DNA of 49,377 nt from Kiloniellales bacterium. Lineage in GTDB: Bacteria > Pseudomonadota > Alphaproteobacteria > Kiloniellales > JAKSDN01. The notes beneath the pieces were generated by a model. It made no database searches and was not told the origin of the DNA. It saw only the letters and a list, made by a program, of their open reading frames with translations. Shown here piece by piece: positions 32,943-40,759 of the stretch (position 1 is its first letter; each line of letters starts with the position of its first letter). The position numbers and the translations under genes are program-made. The stretch spans positions 1 through 49,377 of the forward strand of contig JASJEC010000088.1 of assembly GCA_030064845.1 (NCBI GenBank), in the 5' to 3' direction.

Positions 32943-33352
32943 GGGGCCGTGTCGCCCATCCGGCAGATCAGCTTCCACGAATCCTCGTCGATCGGCATGA
33001 CCGAGAGCCGAGACTGACGCACCAGAGCCAGGTCGTGGAGCCGTGGCTCGGCCTTGATCTGGGCCAGGGTCACCGGGCTCGCCATGGGCTTGATGGCCTT
33101 GATGTCGACCATGCCGAAGCGGCCCGAGGCGTCGGTCGGGTCGGGGTAGTACTCCTTCACCACCTCGGCGATGCCGACCACCTGCTTCTCGTTGACCGAG
33201 TGGTAGAAGAAGACCTGGTCGCCGATCTTCATGGCCTTCATGTTGGCAGCCGCCTGGTGGTTGCGCACGCCGTCCCACTCGGCCGTGCCGTCGCGCACCT
33301 GGTCGTCCCAGGACCAGGTCCCCGGCTCCGACTTCATCAGCCAATAGGCCAT
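32939..33352 (-). CDS. EVE-domain protein
   Basis: The 137-aa single EVE domain (PUA-like fold, relatives bind modified bases in DNA or RNA) shows YWLMKSEPGTWSWDD, WDGVRNHQAAANMKAMKIGDQVFFYHS, GIAEVVKEYYPD and FGMVDIKAIKPM. These correspond to the start, binding pocket and central strands of the family. ATG 33352 was chosen because GGAGGAG lies upstream; the frame extends to 33370. It is translationally coupled to the Rieske gene. In related genomes it commonly sits near yciI/gpsA/tsaD, here separated by the amt genes. Confidence 0.92.
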   Translation of the reverse strand: MAYWLMKSEPGTWSWDDQVRDGTAEWDGVRNHQAAANMKAMKIGDQVFFYHSVNEKQVVGIAEVVKEYYPDPTDASGRFGMVDIKAIKPMASPVTLAQIKAEPRLHDLALVRQSRLSVMPIDEDSWKLICRMGDTAP

Positions 33353-33455
33353 GGCGGCTTCTCCTCCCACGTTCTTCGGTCAGGCTGTCATATCGGCTCT
33401 CGCGCGCCTGGAAATCAAGTCCGACCGTCAAGCCGAGGTCTCCTCGGATACCGCG

Positions 33456-33500
33456 CAAAGAAAAGGCGCAGCAGGCCCGGCTGGCGGACGCTGCTGCGCC
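33456..33500 (-). terminator. Rho-independent terminator of the amt operon
   Basis: On the minus strand, stem GGCGCAGCAG / CTGCTGCGCC (10 bp, positions 33491-33500 and 33465-33474) is followed by TTTTCTTTG. It lies ~52 bp after the stop of the small membrane protein gene. Good stem and T-rich tail. Confidence 0.8.
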
Positions 33501-33551
33501 AATGGGGACCCGAAGGGCCGGACGGACCGGCCTTCCGGCCAAAAGGACGCG

Positions 33552-33782
33552 CTACTCCTCGGCTTCGGCGGAGAACACCCGCTTCAGGCGTTCCGGCGTT
33601 CGTGCCGCCTTGTCGTCCTCTTCCATTTCCCGGCTCTCGATCCTGGACTGCAGGACGTGGAAGCCGATCCAGAAGGCGAGTCCGAGAAGGAACAGCACGA
33701 ACTCGGTCCCGACCATGGGATAGATCGGGCCGAGCTGGGACAGGTCCGCCCCGCTCCAGGTTTCAACGATTGTCGTCGACAT
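33552..33782 (-). CDS. Small single-pass membrane protein behind the ammonium transporter
   Basis: The 76-aa product has one clear membrane helix (EFVLFLLGLAFWIGFHVL, residues ~27-44), a short N-terminal part (MSTTIVETWSGADLSQLG) and a charged cytoplasmic-looking tail (SRIESREMEEDDKAARTPERLKRVF). It begins 14 bp after the amt stop on the same strand and shares its terminator, so it is very likely cotranscribed. It is not GlnK (no PII fold). A regulatory or accessory subunit role is inference from position. CDS is credible because of tight spacing and membrane topology. Confidence 0.75.
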   Translation of the reverse strand: MSTTIVETWSGADLSQLGPIYPMVGTEFVLFLLGLAFWIGFHVLQSRIESREMEEDDKAARTPERLKRVFSAEAEE

Positions 33783-33796
33783 GGTTCATCCTCCCG

Positions 33797-35233
33797 TCAC
33801 GAAAGCAGTCCGAGGCGCTTGGCCTCGGCGACATCGGCTTCGGAAATCTCGATCGCGTCGACCTCCTCGGCGAACTCGGCGCTCATGTCGAGTCCGACGA
33901 GCTCGACGCTCTCGGGCACCCGGAGCCGTCCCATGGCCTTCAGGATCGAGGCCACGATGTAGGCCGGGATGAAGCCGAGCACGATGAACATGATGCAGGC
34001 CCCAGCGAACTGCCCCCAGGGGGTGATCACCGCGACATTCTCGTGGTAGGCGGCCGTGGCCGGGTGGCCCCAGAGCACGAATCCGGCGATGACCAGGCCG
34101 ATGAAGCCGGCGTAGCCGTGCACTGCGATCGCGCCCACCGGGTCGTCGATCTTGAAGCGCCGCTCGACCCAGAAGTGCAGTTTGTAGGCGCAGAACGCGC
34201 CCACCGCGCCGATCAGCATGGCCTGGATCGGGTGATAGAGGTCGTTACCGGCCGAGGCCGTGATCACGCCCGCGAGTCCGCAGGAATAGGTCCAGAAGGC
34301 CTCGCCCCTGGAGACGATGTAGCCGGCCAGCAGGCCGCCCGACAGCGACATGAGGAAGTTGAACACGATCGCCGACAGGGTTGTCGGGGTCAGGTAGATC
34401 GTGGTCGCGGTGAAGTTCACCTTGCCTTCGGCGCCGCCGAGCGTCCCGTGATCGATCAGCGGCACGTTGCAGGCCACGTAGAAGCCCCAGAAACCGGTGT
34501 AGATCAGGAACAGCCCGATCGTCACCAGCCACTTGTTGTGGGGGTTGATGTTCCGGGGCGTGCCGTCGGGCGCGAATTTGCCGATGCGCGCGCCCAGGGG
34601 AACGATCACGCCGAGCGCGAAGCCGCCGGCGATCGCGTGGATCACGCCGGACGCGTAGGCGTCGTGATAGCCCAGCTGGGTCACCATCCAGCCGTCGGGG
34701 TGCCAGCCCCAGGCCGCGTCGATGATCCAGGTGAACGAGCCGATCACGACCGCGAGGATCCAGAAGGCCGAGGGCCGGATCCGCTCGATGGTCGCCCCGG
34801 ACACGATCGAGGCCGCGGTCCAGGAGAACAGCAGGAAGGCGGCCCAGAACACGCCGTTCAGTCGGGCCCAGAAGCTGTTGCCCAGCTCCGCCCCGTAGCC
34901 GACCGCCTGCGGGTCGTTGACGCCGGGACCGCCGAGGTGGGTGCCCATCAGCTCGCCCCAGGGCACGGCGTTCGAGCTCTCCGTAAGGCCGCCGGTGATG
35001 CCGGGACCGTTGGGGAAGGCGAAGTAGATCCACCAGCCGAAGAAGAAGAAGGTGATGGTGACCAGCGGGATCAGCATCGTGTTCTTCATCAGGGTGTGCA
35101 GGTGGTTCTTGCGCCGGGTCGCGCCCACCTCGTACATGCAGAACCCGACGTGGATCAGGAACATCAAGGGAACCGTGACCCAGTAGTAGAATTCGGTGAA
35201 GATGACCGTGAGCGCACCGATATCGGTGTCCAT
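33797..35233 (-). CDS. Ammonium transporter (Amt/Mep/Rh family)
   Basis: The 478-aa polytopic protein has ~11 hydrophobic segments. The twin-His pore motif is visible as VIHAIAGGFALG (first His) and AIAVHGYAGFIG (second His). The first segment reads WVTVPLMFLIHVGFCMYEVGATRRKNHLHTLMKN, matching but diverging from the canonical QAGFAxLEAGxxRxKN. A cytoplasmic tail of ~35 residues (VGLDMSAEFAEEVDAIEISEADVAEAKRLG) ends the protein. ATG 35233 was chosen for AAAGGAGG upstream; the frame is open to 35386. No glnK follows, unlike most amtB operons; a small membrane protein gene follows instead. Confidence 0.92.
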   Translation of the reverse strand: MDTDIGALTVIFTEFYYWVTVPLMFLIHVGFCMYEVGATRRKNHLHTLMKNTMLIPLVTITFFFFGWWIYFAFPNGPGITGGLTESSNAVPWGELMGTHLGGPGVNDPQAVGYGAELGNSFWARLNGVFWAAFLLFSWTAASIVSGATIERIRPSAFWILAVVIGSFTWIIDAAWGWHPDGWMVTQLGYHDAYASGVIHAIAGGFALGVIVPLGARIGKFAPDGTPRNINPHNKWLVTIGLFLIYTGFWGFYVACNVPLIDHGTLGGAEGKVNFTATTIYLTPTTLSAIVFNFLMSLSGGLLAGYIVSRGEAFWTYSCGLAGVITASAGNDLYHPIQAMLIGAVGAFCAYKLHFWVERRFKIDDPVGAIAVHGYAGFIGLVIAGFVLWGHPATAAYHENVAVITPWGQFAGACIMFIVLGFIPAYIVASILKAMGRLRVPESVELVGLDMSAEFAEEVDAIEISEADVAEAKRLGLLS

Positions 35234-35354
35234 AACCCCCCTCCTTTGTGTTTTCGCGGCCCGCTCGGCCGCGGGTCTTGCCGGAAGCCCGGGCCGATCG
35301 CGGGCTCTTGGCGGCCCGCTGCGACCCGTCCCCAGGAAATCGCGCTGAAAAGCC

Positions 35355-35378
35355 TGCGCCGATTCTGGAATCGGCGCA
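35355..35378. promoter_or_regulatory. Perfect palindrome upstream of the ammonium transporter
   Basis: TGCGCCGATTC and its exact reverse complement lie around a 2-bp centre, ~122 bp before the amt start. The outer TGCGCC/GGCGCA resembles NtrC-type half sites, but the spacing is longer than the known consensus. It could equally be a terminator for the upstream membrane protein gene. No sigma-54 promoter was found with confidence. Confidence 0.45.
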
Positions 35379-35461
35379 ATGCCCAAAAATCACGCAAAGC
35401 GACTAAGAAGTGATCATTCTCGCGGTCGGCGGTGAGCTTTGGGCTGGGCTGGATCTTGCAA

Positions 35462-36271
35462 CTACAGAATCTCTTGTAGCCCCTTCGCCACGCCGAGAAT
35501 GGCGGTCAACAGTCCACCGAGAGATTTAAAGAGATGATTGGACGACTCCAGCTTTTCGATCACGATCAGCAAGCGCGACTTGGCCAAGCCGAGCAGCCAA
35601 GCCAGGAACGCGAAGATCATGAAGGCATAGAACATGGCGCTGGCGAAGAAGGACGAGAAGAACATGACCTGAATGTGCGGCTCGGTCGTTTCGGAGAGGG
35701 AGAAGACGTCGCGCGCCACTTCGCCGAGCGGCACGAAAACGCCCTCGCCCAGCGACATCAGCAGATAGAACGGCACTAGGTACAAGAGCGCGCTAAACAC
35801 CAGATCTAAGAGTAGGAACAGGATCAGGGTGGCCAGGGACTTGCCTTCGGCTTGGCGCAAAATCCACCGGGTTTCCGCAAGCGAGGCGATATCGACCCAG
35901 ACGTTGACGAAGAGCGACATGCCGATCATGGCCTGAAAGACGTCGTTTGCGATGCCTTCTTCGCCGAAACGGCCCGTGGCCAGGAACAGGATAGCCACCA
36001 GACCGATCGCGAAGTAGGAGGAAAGCGCCGAAGCGGCGAAAAACCGCCACGACCGCAAGCGCGCGCCATAAATGGCAGAGAACAGCCGGTTGAAGTACGC
36101 TTGGAGGGCCGCGATCGCAGGCCGGAAGCGATAGTCGTCGAGTCTGACGAAGAGTTCGGTCAGCTGCGCTCTTGCCCTTTCCTCCTCCGATCGACTCACC
36201 AGCCAGTCGAGAAGCGTGCAAAAGGCGATGATCAAGGTGGCCAGCGCGACCGTGTAATTCCAGCCCGGCAT
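35462..36271 (-). CDS. Unrecognised polytopic membrane protein
   Basis: The 269-aa product has about five membrane helices: YTVALATLIIAFCTLLDWLV, AIGLVAILFLATG, QAMIGMSLFVNVWVDIASL, LILFLLLDLVFSALLYLVPFYLL and FASAMFYAFMIFAFLAWLLGL. A cytoplasmic helical loop (SRSEEERARAQLTELFVRLDDYRFRP) follows the first. The C-terminus SNHLFKSLGGLLTAILGVAKGLQ is amphipathic. No family recognised. Its DNA looks less GC-rich than its neighbours and it interrupts the usual yciI-EVE neighbourhood, which suggests acquisition. ATG 36271 is the only good start. Confidence 0.72.
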   Translation of the reverse strand: MPGWNYTVALATLIIAFCTLLDWLVSRSEEERARAQLTELFVRLDDYRFRPAIAALQAYFNRLFSAIYGARLRSWRFFAASALSSYFAIGLVAILFLATGRFGEEGIANDVFQAMIGMSLFVNVWVDIASLAETRWILRQAEGKSLATLILFLLLDLVFSALLYLVPFYLLMSLGEGVFVPLGEVARDVFSLSETTEPHIQVMFFSSFFASAMFYAFMIFAFLAWLLGLAKSRLLIVIEKLESSNHLFKSLGGLLTAILGVAKGLQEIL

Positions 36272-36380
36272 CGTGTCGGATCATCGATCCATGATCGGAA
36301 TCGGCATCGCGGGCCGATCTTCCGAAGGTGAAAGCGGTTTATAAGTAACGAAACCAGCCCGGCAATTCGAGCCTTGGAGT

Positions 36381-36674
36381 CTAATCCGCCGGCGGGTTGA
36401 AGATCACCTTGCGCCAGCGGCGGATCTCGGTCGTCGCGAAGAGGCCGGCCTTGGCGAAGGGGTCGCCCGCGGCGAAGGCCTCGACCGCGGCGCGGTCCGC
36501 CATGTCGACCAGCAGGAAGCTGCCGGTCATGCCCTCGCCGTCGTCGGTCAGCGTGGCGCCGCCGGCGACCAGCTGCGCGCCGAAGCTCTTCAGGTAATCA
36601 AGGTGCTCGGGGCGGTTGTCGGCGCGGATCTGGGCCGAGTCGGGCTTGTCGGTGGTCAGGACGATGAAGAACAC
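36381..36674 (-). CDS. YciI-family protein
   Basis: The 97-aa ferredoxin-like fold has family features: FFIVLTTDKPDSAQIRADNRPEHLDYLKSFG (conserved H-x-x-[YF] region), GGATLTDDGEGMTGSFLLVD and AVEAFAAGDPFAKAGLF. It ends TEIRRWRKVIFNPPAD. Some YciI members hydrolyse chlorinated aromatics, most are uncharacterised. The start is GTG 36674 with GAGGGGGAAAG upstream. It lies 22 bp after gpsA, so tsaD-gpsA-yciI form one operon. Confidence 0.9.
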   Translation of the reverse strand: MFFIVLTTDKPDSAQIRADNRPEHLDYLKSFGAQLVAGGATLTDDGEGMTGSFLLVDMADRAAVEAFAAGDPFAKAGLFATTEIRRWRKVIFNPPAD

Positions 36675-36696
36675 GGCTTTCCCCCTCTGTTGATCG

Positions 36697-37710
36697 TCAT
36701 GTGCTCTCGGCGCGGAACGGCCGGGCCAGCAGACCCTCGATCGTCTGGTCGATGTCGGCCCCGTGGTTCAGCACCTGGTCGACCGCGGCGGAGATCGGCA
36801 TCTCCACGCCGAGGCGCGCCGCCAGCGCGGTGAGGGCGGCGGCCGAGTGCACGCCCTCGGCGACGCTGCGCCGCTCGGCCATGATCTCGGTGAGCGTGCG
36901 GCCCTCGCCGAGCGCGGCGCCCAGCGAGAAGTTGCGCGACTGCATGGCCGAGCAGGTCAGGGTCAGGTCGCCGAGCCCGGAGAGGCCCATCAGGGTCTCG
37001 GCCCGGCCGCCCTTGGCGACCGCCAGGCGGCCGATCTCGGCCAGGCCCCTTGTGATCAGCGCCGCGCGCGCGTTGTCGCCCAGGCGCCGCCCGGCGACGA
37101 TGCCGCAGGCGACCGCGATCACGTTCTTGACCGCGCCGGCGACCTCGGCCCCGACCGGGTCGTCGCTCAGGTAGGGCCGGAAGCGGCGGCTGCCCAGGGT
37201 CTCGACCAGCGCGGCGCCGAGCGCCTGGTCGTCGGCTGCCAGGGTGACCGCCGCGGGCAGACCGCGCGCCACCTCGATGGCGAAGGTCGGCCCGGAGAGC
37301 ACGGCGAGCGGCCGCCCGGGCAGGACCTCGGCGGCGACCTCGGTCATCAGCGCGCCGCCGGCCTGCTCGATGCCCTTGGAGCAGAGAACCAGGGGCGTGT
37401 CGCCCCCGATCAGGGGCGCGAAGCGCGCGGCGATGGCGCGCATGTGCTGGGCCGGCGTCACCAGCAGCAGGACCTCGCAGGGGGCGAGATCCTCCGGACG
37501 GCTGGTGGCGTGCAGCGCGGGGGACAGGGTCACCGCGGGCAGGTAGGGCGCGTTGACGTGGGTCGCGTTGATCGCCTCCGCCAGCTCGCCGCGGCGCGCC
37601 CAGAGCAGGACGTCGCGGCCCCCTTGGGCCAGCACGTGGGCCAGCGCCGTGCCCCAGGCGCCGGCGCCGAGGATGCCGACCCGGTGGATGCCGGTGCCGC
37701 CGCCGCTCAC
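36697..37710 (-). CDS. gpsA: Glycerol-3-phosphate dehydrogenase [NAD(P)+]
   Basis: Reduces dihydroxyacetone phosphate to glycerol 3-phosphate for phospholipid synthesis. The 337-aa product is full length: [18 protein letters not shown] (Rossmann loop, residues ~11-28), [51 protein letters not shown] (catalytic Lys) and [15 protein letters not shown]. The start is GTG 37710, overlapping the tsaD stop by 4 bp (GTGA), so the two are translationally coupled. Confidence 0.96.
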   Translation of the reverse strand: MSGGGTGIHRVGILGAGAWGTALAHVLAQGGRDVLLWARRGELAEAINATHVNAPYLPAVTLSPALHATSRPEDLAPCEVLLLVTPAQHMRAIAARFAPLIGGDTPLVLCSKGIEQAGGALMTEVAAEVLPGRPLAVLSGPTFAIEVARGLPAAVTLAADDQALGAALVETLGSRRFRPYLSDDPVGAEVAGAVKNVIAVACGIVAGRRLGDNARAALITRGLAEIGRLAVAKGGRAETLMGLSGLGDLTLTCSAMQSRNFSLGAALGEGRTLTEIMAERRSVAEGVHSAAALTALAARLGVEMPISAAVDQVLNHGADIDQTIEGLLARPFRAEST

Positions 37711-38780
37711 GACACGGGTTCCGGCGCGCTCGCCAGGGCGGTCTCCTCCAGCGGCCAGCGCGGCCGCGGCGCGAAATCGAGCGGGTCCCGGTGGCCGAGG
37801 CGCAGGCGCTCCAGCCCGGCCCAGGCGATCATGGCCGCGTTGTCGGTGCAGAGCTTGGCGGGCGGCGCCACCAGGCGCGTGCCCTCCGCCTCGGCCAGGC
37901 CCTGGAGCCGGCCGCGCAGGTAGCGGTTGGCCGCGACCCCGCCGGCGACCACCAGGGGGCCGGCCGCGCCGTAGTCGTCCCGGAAGCGGGCGAGCGCCCG
38001 CCGGCAGCGGTCGACCAGCACGTCGCCGACCGCTTCGTGGAAGGCGGCGGCCAGGTCGGCCACGCCCGGCGCGCCGGCGCCGGCGCCCTCCAGCCCCCGC
38101 GACACCGCGGCGTGGCGCAGCGCGGTCTTGAGCCCCGAGAAGGAAAAGTCCAGGGAATCGCGTCCGACCATGGGCCGGGGCAGGTCGAAGCCGGCCGGAT
38201 CGCCGCCCTCGGCCGCGGCCTCGAGCGCCGGGCCGCCGGGATAGGGCAGGCCGAGCAGCTTGGCGCCCTTGTCGAAGGCCTCGCCGATGGCGTCGTCGAT
38301 GGTCGTGCCCAGGCGGCGGTAGCGGCCGACGCCCTCGACCGCGACCAGCTGGCAGTGTCCGCCCGAGACCTGGAGCAGCAGATAGGGAAAGCCGAGGTCT
38401 TCGTTAGGCGGGGCGGTCAGGCGCGCGGTCAGCGCGTGGCCCTCCAGGTGGTTGACCGCCAGGAAGGGCAGGCCCCGGGCCAGCGCGATGGCCTTGGCGG
38501 TCATGACGCCGACGAAGACGCCGCCGATCAGTCCCGGGCCGGCGGTCGCCGCAACGCCGTCGAGCGCGTCGAAGCCGACCCCGGCTTCGTCGAGGGCTCG
38601 GGCGACCAGGCTGTCGAGATGGTCGAGGTGGCTGCGCGCCGCGATCTCGGGCACCACGCCGCCGAAGGGCCGGTGCTGGTCCAGCTGCGACAGGACGAGG
38701 TTGGAGCGGATGCGCCGGGTCTCGTCGACCACCGCCGCCGCCGTCTCGTCGCAGCTTGTTTCAATCCCGAGCACGATCAT
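37707..38780 (-). CDS. tsaD: tRNA N6-adenosine threonylcarbamoyltransferase TsaD
   Basis: Transfers threonylcarbamoyl to A37 of ANN-decoding tRNAs. The 357-aa ASKHA-fold protein has [17 protein letters not shown] at the N-terminus, [13 protein letters not shown], the metal site H-x3-H in [25 protein letters not shown] and [20 protein letters not shown] (metal Asp). ATG 38780. A palindromic repeat begins 8 bp before the start, so its end (TAGGGTCC on the coding strand) occupies the ribosome-binding region. Divergent from hemC. Confidence 0.97.
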   Translation of the reverse strand: MIVLGIETSCDETAAAVVDETRRIRSNLVLSQLDQHRPFGGVVPEIAARSHLDHLDSLVARALDEAGVGFDALDGVAATAGPGLIGGVFVGVMTAKAIALARGLPFLAVNHLEGHALTARLTAPPNEDLGFPYLLLQVSGGHCQLVAVEGVGRYRRLGTTIDDAIGEAFDKGAKLLGLPYPGGPALEAAAEGGDPAGFDLPRPMVGRDSLDFSFSGLKTALRHAAVSRGLEGAGAGAPGVADLAAAFHEAVGDVLVDRCRRALARFRDDYGAAGPLVVAGGVAANRYLRGRLQGLAEAEGTRLVAPPAKLCTDNAAMIAWAGLERLRLGHRDPLDFAPRPRWPLEETALASAPEPVS

Positions 38781-38788
38781 GGCCGGAC

Positions 38789-38965
38789 CCTAGTGTCCCG
38801 GTTTCGAAGTTCCGTTGATCTGCCTCGTCGCCCCCTCACCCCAGCCCTCTCACCCAAGTTGGGGGAGAGGGAGGATCCGCGGCGCAGCCGTGGAGGGTGA
38901 GGAGGCCTGATCGCAGGATTACCGGCGATAGACTGGTCGTCGGAGTTTCTCGACCAGGACCCTAG
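38789..38965. repeat. Compound repeat with TAGTGTCC-family ends
   Basis: Left end CTAGTGTCCCGGTTTCGAAG (38790 on) and right end GTTTCTCGACCAGGACCCTAG (to 38965) are imperfect inverted copies and match the ends of the 28341 palindrome. Inside, CCCCCTCACCCCAGCCCTCTC pairs with GAGAGGG and GGGTGAGG, a common proteobacterial repeat type. It fills most of the 251-bp divergent gap between tsaD and hemC. No other feature was identified there. Confidence 0.65.
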
Positions 38966-39031
38966 CTTGTTGCCCGGGGCGGCGCCAGATTCCTTGCGCG
39001 TCACCCCCTGCGGGCCTAAAGCTGTTCCGCC

Positions 39032-39970
39032 ATGACCACACCGCTTCTCAAGCTCGGCACGCGCGGCAGCCCGCTCGCCCTGGTTCAGGCCGAGGAGGTG
39101 CGCCGCCGCCTCGGCGAGGCCCACCCCGAGCTCGCCGCCGAGGGCGCGGTCGAGATCGTCGTGATCCGCACCAGCGGCGACAAGATCCAGGACCGCACCC
39201 TGGCCGAGATCGGCGGCAAGGGCCTCTTCGTCAAGGAGCTGGACGAGGCGCAGCTCGACCGGCAAATCGACATCGCGGTCCACTCCATGAAGGACCTGCC
39301 GACCTGGCTGCCCGACGGCCTTGAGATCGGCGCGGTCCTGCCGCGCGAGGACCCGCGCGACGCGCTCTTCTGCTCAGACGCCGGCAGCCTCGCCGAGCTG
39401 CCGTCCGGCGCCGTGGTCGGCACCGCGTCGCTGCGGCGCCAGGCCCAGGTGCTGCTGGCCCGTCCCGACGTCACGGTCGTGCCGCTGCGCGGCAACGTCG
39501 GCACGCGCCTGCGCAAGCTGGCCGACGGCGAGGTCGATGCCACGCTCCTTGCGCTGGCCGGTCTCCGGCGGCTCGGCCAGGAGGCCGAGGCGACGGCGGT
39601 GCTGGCGCCCGAGGAGATGCTGCCCGCCGTGGCCCAGGGCGCGATTACCGTGACCGCGCGGACGGACGACGCGCGGACCGCGGCCTGGCTGGCCGCGCTG
39701 GACGATCCGCCGACCGGCCGCCGGGTGACCGCCGAGCGCGCCTGCCTCGCGGTGCTCGACGGCTCCTGCCGCACGCCGATCGCCGCCTTCGCCGAGCTGA
39801 ACGGCGACGACTCCCTGCGTCTGCGCGCGCTGATCGCGCTGCCCGACGGCAGCGAGTCCCACCGCACGGAACGGCGGGGATCCGCCGCCGAGGCCGAGGC
39901 CTTGGGGCGCGACGCCGGCGAGGAGCTGCGCGGAAAAGCGGGACCGGACTTCATCGCCGCCCTCTCGTGA
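39032..39970 (+). CDS. hemC: Hydroxymethylbilane synthase (porphobilinogen deaminase)
   Basis: Joins four porphobilinogens into hydroxymethylbilane in haem synthesis. The 312-aa product shows LGTRGSPLALVQAEEV, IQDRTLAEIGGKGLFVKEL, DIAVHSMKDLPTWLPDGL (catalytic Asp region), GTASLRRQAQVL, LRGNVGTRLRKL and LDGSCRTPIAAFAE, whose Cys carries the dipyrromethane cofactor. ATG 39032. It is followed by hemD, mitofilin-like and hemY genes, the standard alphaproteobacterial order. The stop (39968-39970) lies inside a 17-bp tandem duplication. Confidence 0.97.
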   Translation: MTTPLLKLGTRGSPLALVQAEEVRRRLGEAHPELAAEGAVEIVVIRTSGDKIQDRTLAEIGGKGLFVKELDEAQLDRQIDIAVHSMKDLPTWLPDGLEIGAVLPREDPRDALFCSDAGSLAELPSGAVVGTASLRRQAQVLLARPDVTVVPLRGNVGTRLRKLADGEVDATLLALAGLRRLGQEAEATAVLAPEEMLPAVAQGAITVTARTDDARTAAWLAALDDPPTGRRVTAERACLAVLDGSCRTPIAAFAELNGDDSLRLRALIALPDGSESHRTERRGSAAEAEALGRDAGEELRGKAGPDFIAALS

Positions 39971-40000
39971 TGCGGGTCCTGGCGTGATGCGGGTCCTGGT
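39967..40000 (+). repeat. 17-bp tandem duplication at the hemC/hemD junction
   Basis: GTGATGCGGGTCCTGGC (39967-39983) is followed at once by GTGATGCGGGTCCTGGT (39984-40000), 16 of 17 identical. The first copy holds the hemC stop and a decoy ATG (39970) opening a five-codon frame that ends at TGA 39985-39987. That TGA overlaps the true hemD ATG (39987) by one base. Confidence 0.92.
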
Positions 40001-40700
40001 GACCCGGCCCCGGGAAGACGCCGCGCCGCTGGCCGCGGCCCTCGAGGCCGAGGGGCACCAGACCCTGATCCAGCCGCTGCTGCGGATCGAGCCGGCCGAT
40101 CCCCCGCCGGCACTCGACTTCGTCGGCGTCCAGGCCCTGCTCTTCACCAGCGCCAACGGCGTGCGCGCCTTGGCCGCGCTCACCCCCCGGCGCGACCTGC
40201 CGGTCTTCGCGGTCGGCGACGCCAGCGCCGAGGAGGCGCGCCGCGCCGGCTTCGCGGCGGTCGAGAGCGCGGCCGGCGACGTCGAAGACCTGGCACGCCT
40301 GGTGACTGCGCGCCTGCAGCCGGCCGACGGCGCCCTGTTCCACGGCGCCGGGGCCAGCCTGGCGGGCGACCTCAAAGGCGCCCTCGTGGCGGCGGGCTTT
40401 ACCCTGCATCGGGTGGTTCTCTATAAAGCCGTAGCGGCCGACGGCTTCGCACCAGAGGTGCGCGAGGCCCTGGCCGCGGGACGGCTTGACGCGGTTCTTC
40501 TCTTCTCGCCGCGCAGCGCCGAGACCTTCGTGACGCTGACGGCGGAGGACGGTCTGGCCGACGCGCTCGGGGCCTGTAGCGCGGTCTGCCTCAGCGCGGC
40601 CGTGGCGGAGAAGGTCGGCGGGCTGCCGTGGCGGCGCGTGGCGGTGGCCCGGCGGTCCGACCGGAGGTCGCTGCTCGCCTGCTTGAAATCGTTGCCTTGA
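39987..40700 (+). CDS. hemD: Uroporphyrinogen-III synthase
   Basis: Cyclises hydroxymethylbilane to uroporphyrinogen III. The 237-aa product has the weakly conserved two-lobed HemD pattern: MRVLVTRPREDAAPLAAALEAEGH, LLFTSANGVRALAAL, VFAVGDASAEEARRAGF, VLYKAVAADGF, VLLFSPRSAETFV and CLSAAVAEKVGGL. The likely start is ATG 39987; GTG 39984 is in frame one codon earlier. Position behind hemC confirms the call. The start region is duplicated (see the tandem repeat), which probably alters translational coupling with hemC. Confidence 0.93.
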   Translation: MRVLVTRPREDAAPLAAALEAEGHQTLIQPLLRIEPADPPPALDFVGVQALLFTSANGVRALAALTPRRDLPVFAVGDASAEEARRAGFAAVESAAGDVEDLARLVTARLQPADGALFHGAGASLAGDLKGALVAAGFTLHRVVLYKAVAADGFAPEVREALAAGRLDAVLLFSPRSAETFVTLTAEDGLADALGACSAVCLSAAVAEKVGGLPWRRVAVARRSDRRSLLACLKSLP

Positions 40701-40759
40701 AGGGCAGGGCGCGTCAATTGTAGGACTTGGGAAGGCGGAACGCGGGACCAGGGGTAGAG

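Noticed and set aside
33035..35413. Long plus-strand open frame (792 codons)
   Set aside because: Antisense to the EVE and ammonium transporter genes; no protein-like segments, no ribosome binding site.
35234..35461. Sigma-54 promoter upstream of the ammonium transporter
   Set aside because: Only weak GG-N10-GC matches were found; none fits the consensus well enough.
38784..38965. 9-bp direct repeat GGACCCTAG flanking the tsaD-hemC repeat, read as a target-site duplication
   Set aside because: The right copy is better explained as the inverted end (GGAC..CTAG) of the CTAGTGTCC palindrome; the left match is partly outside the element and may be chance.
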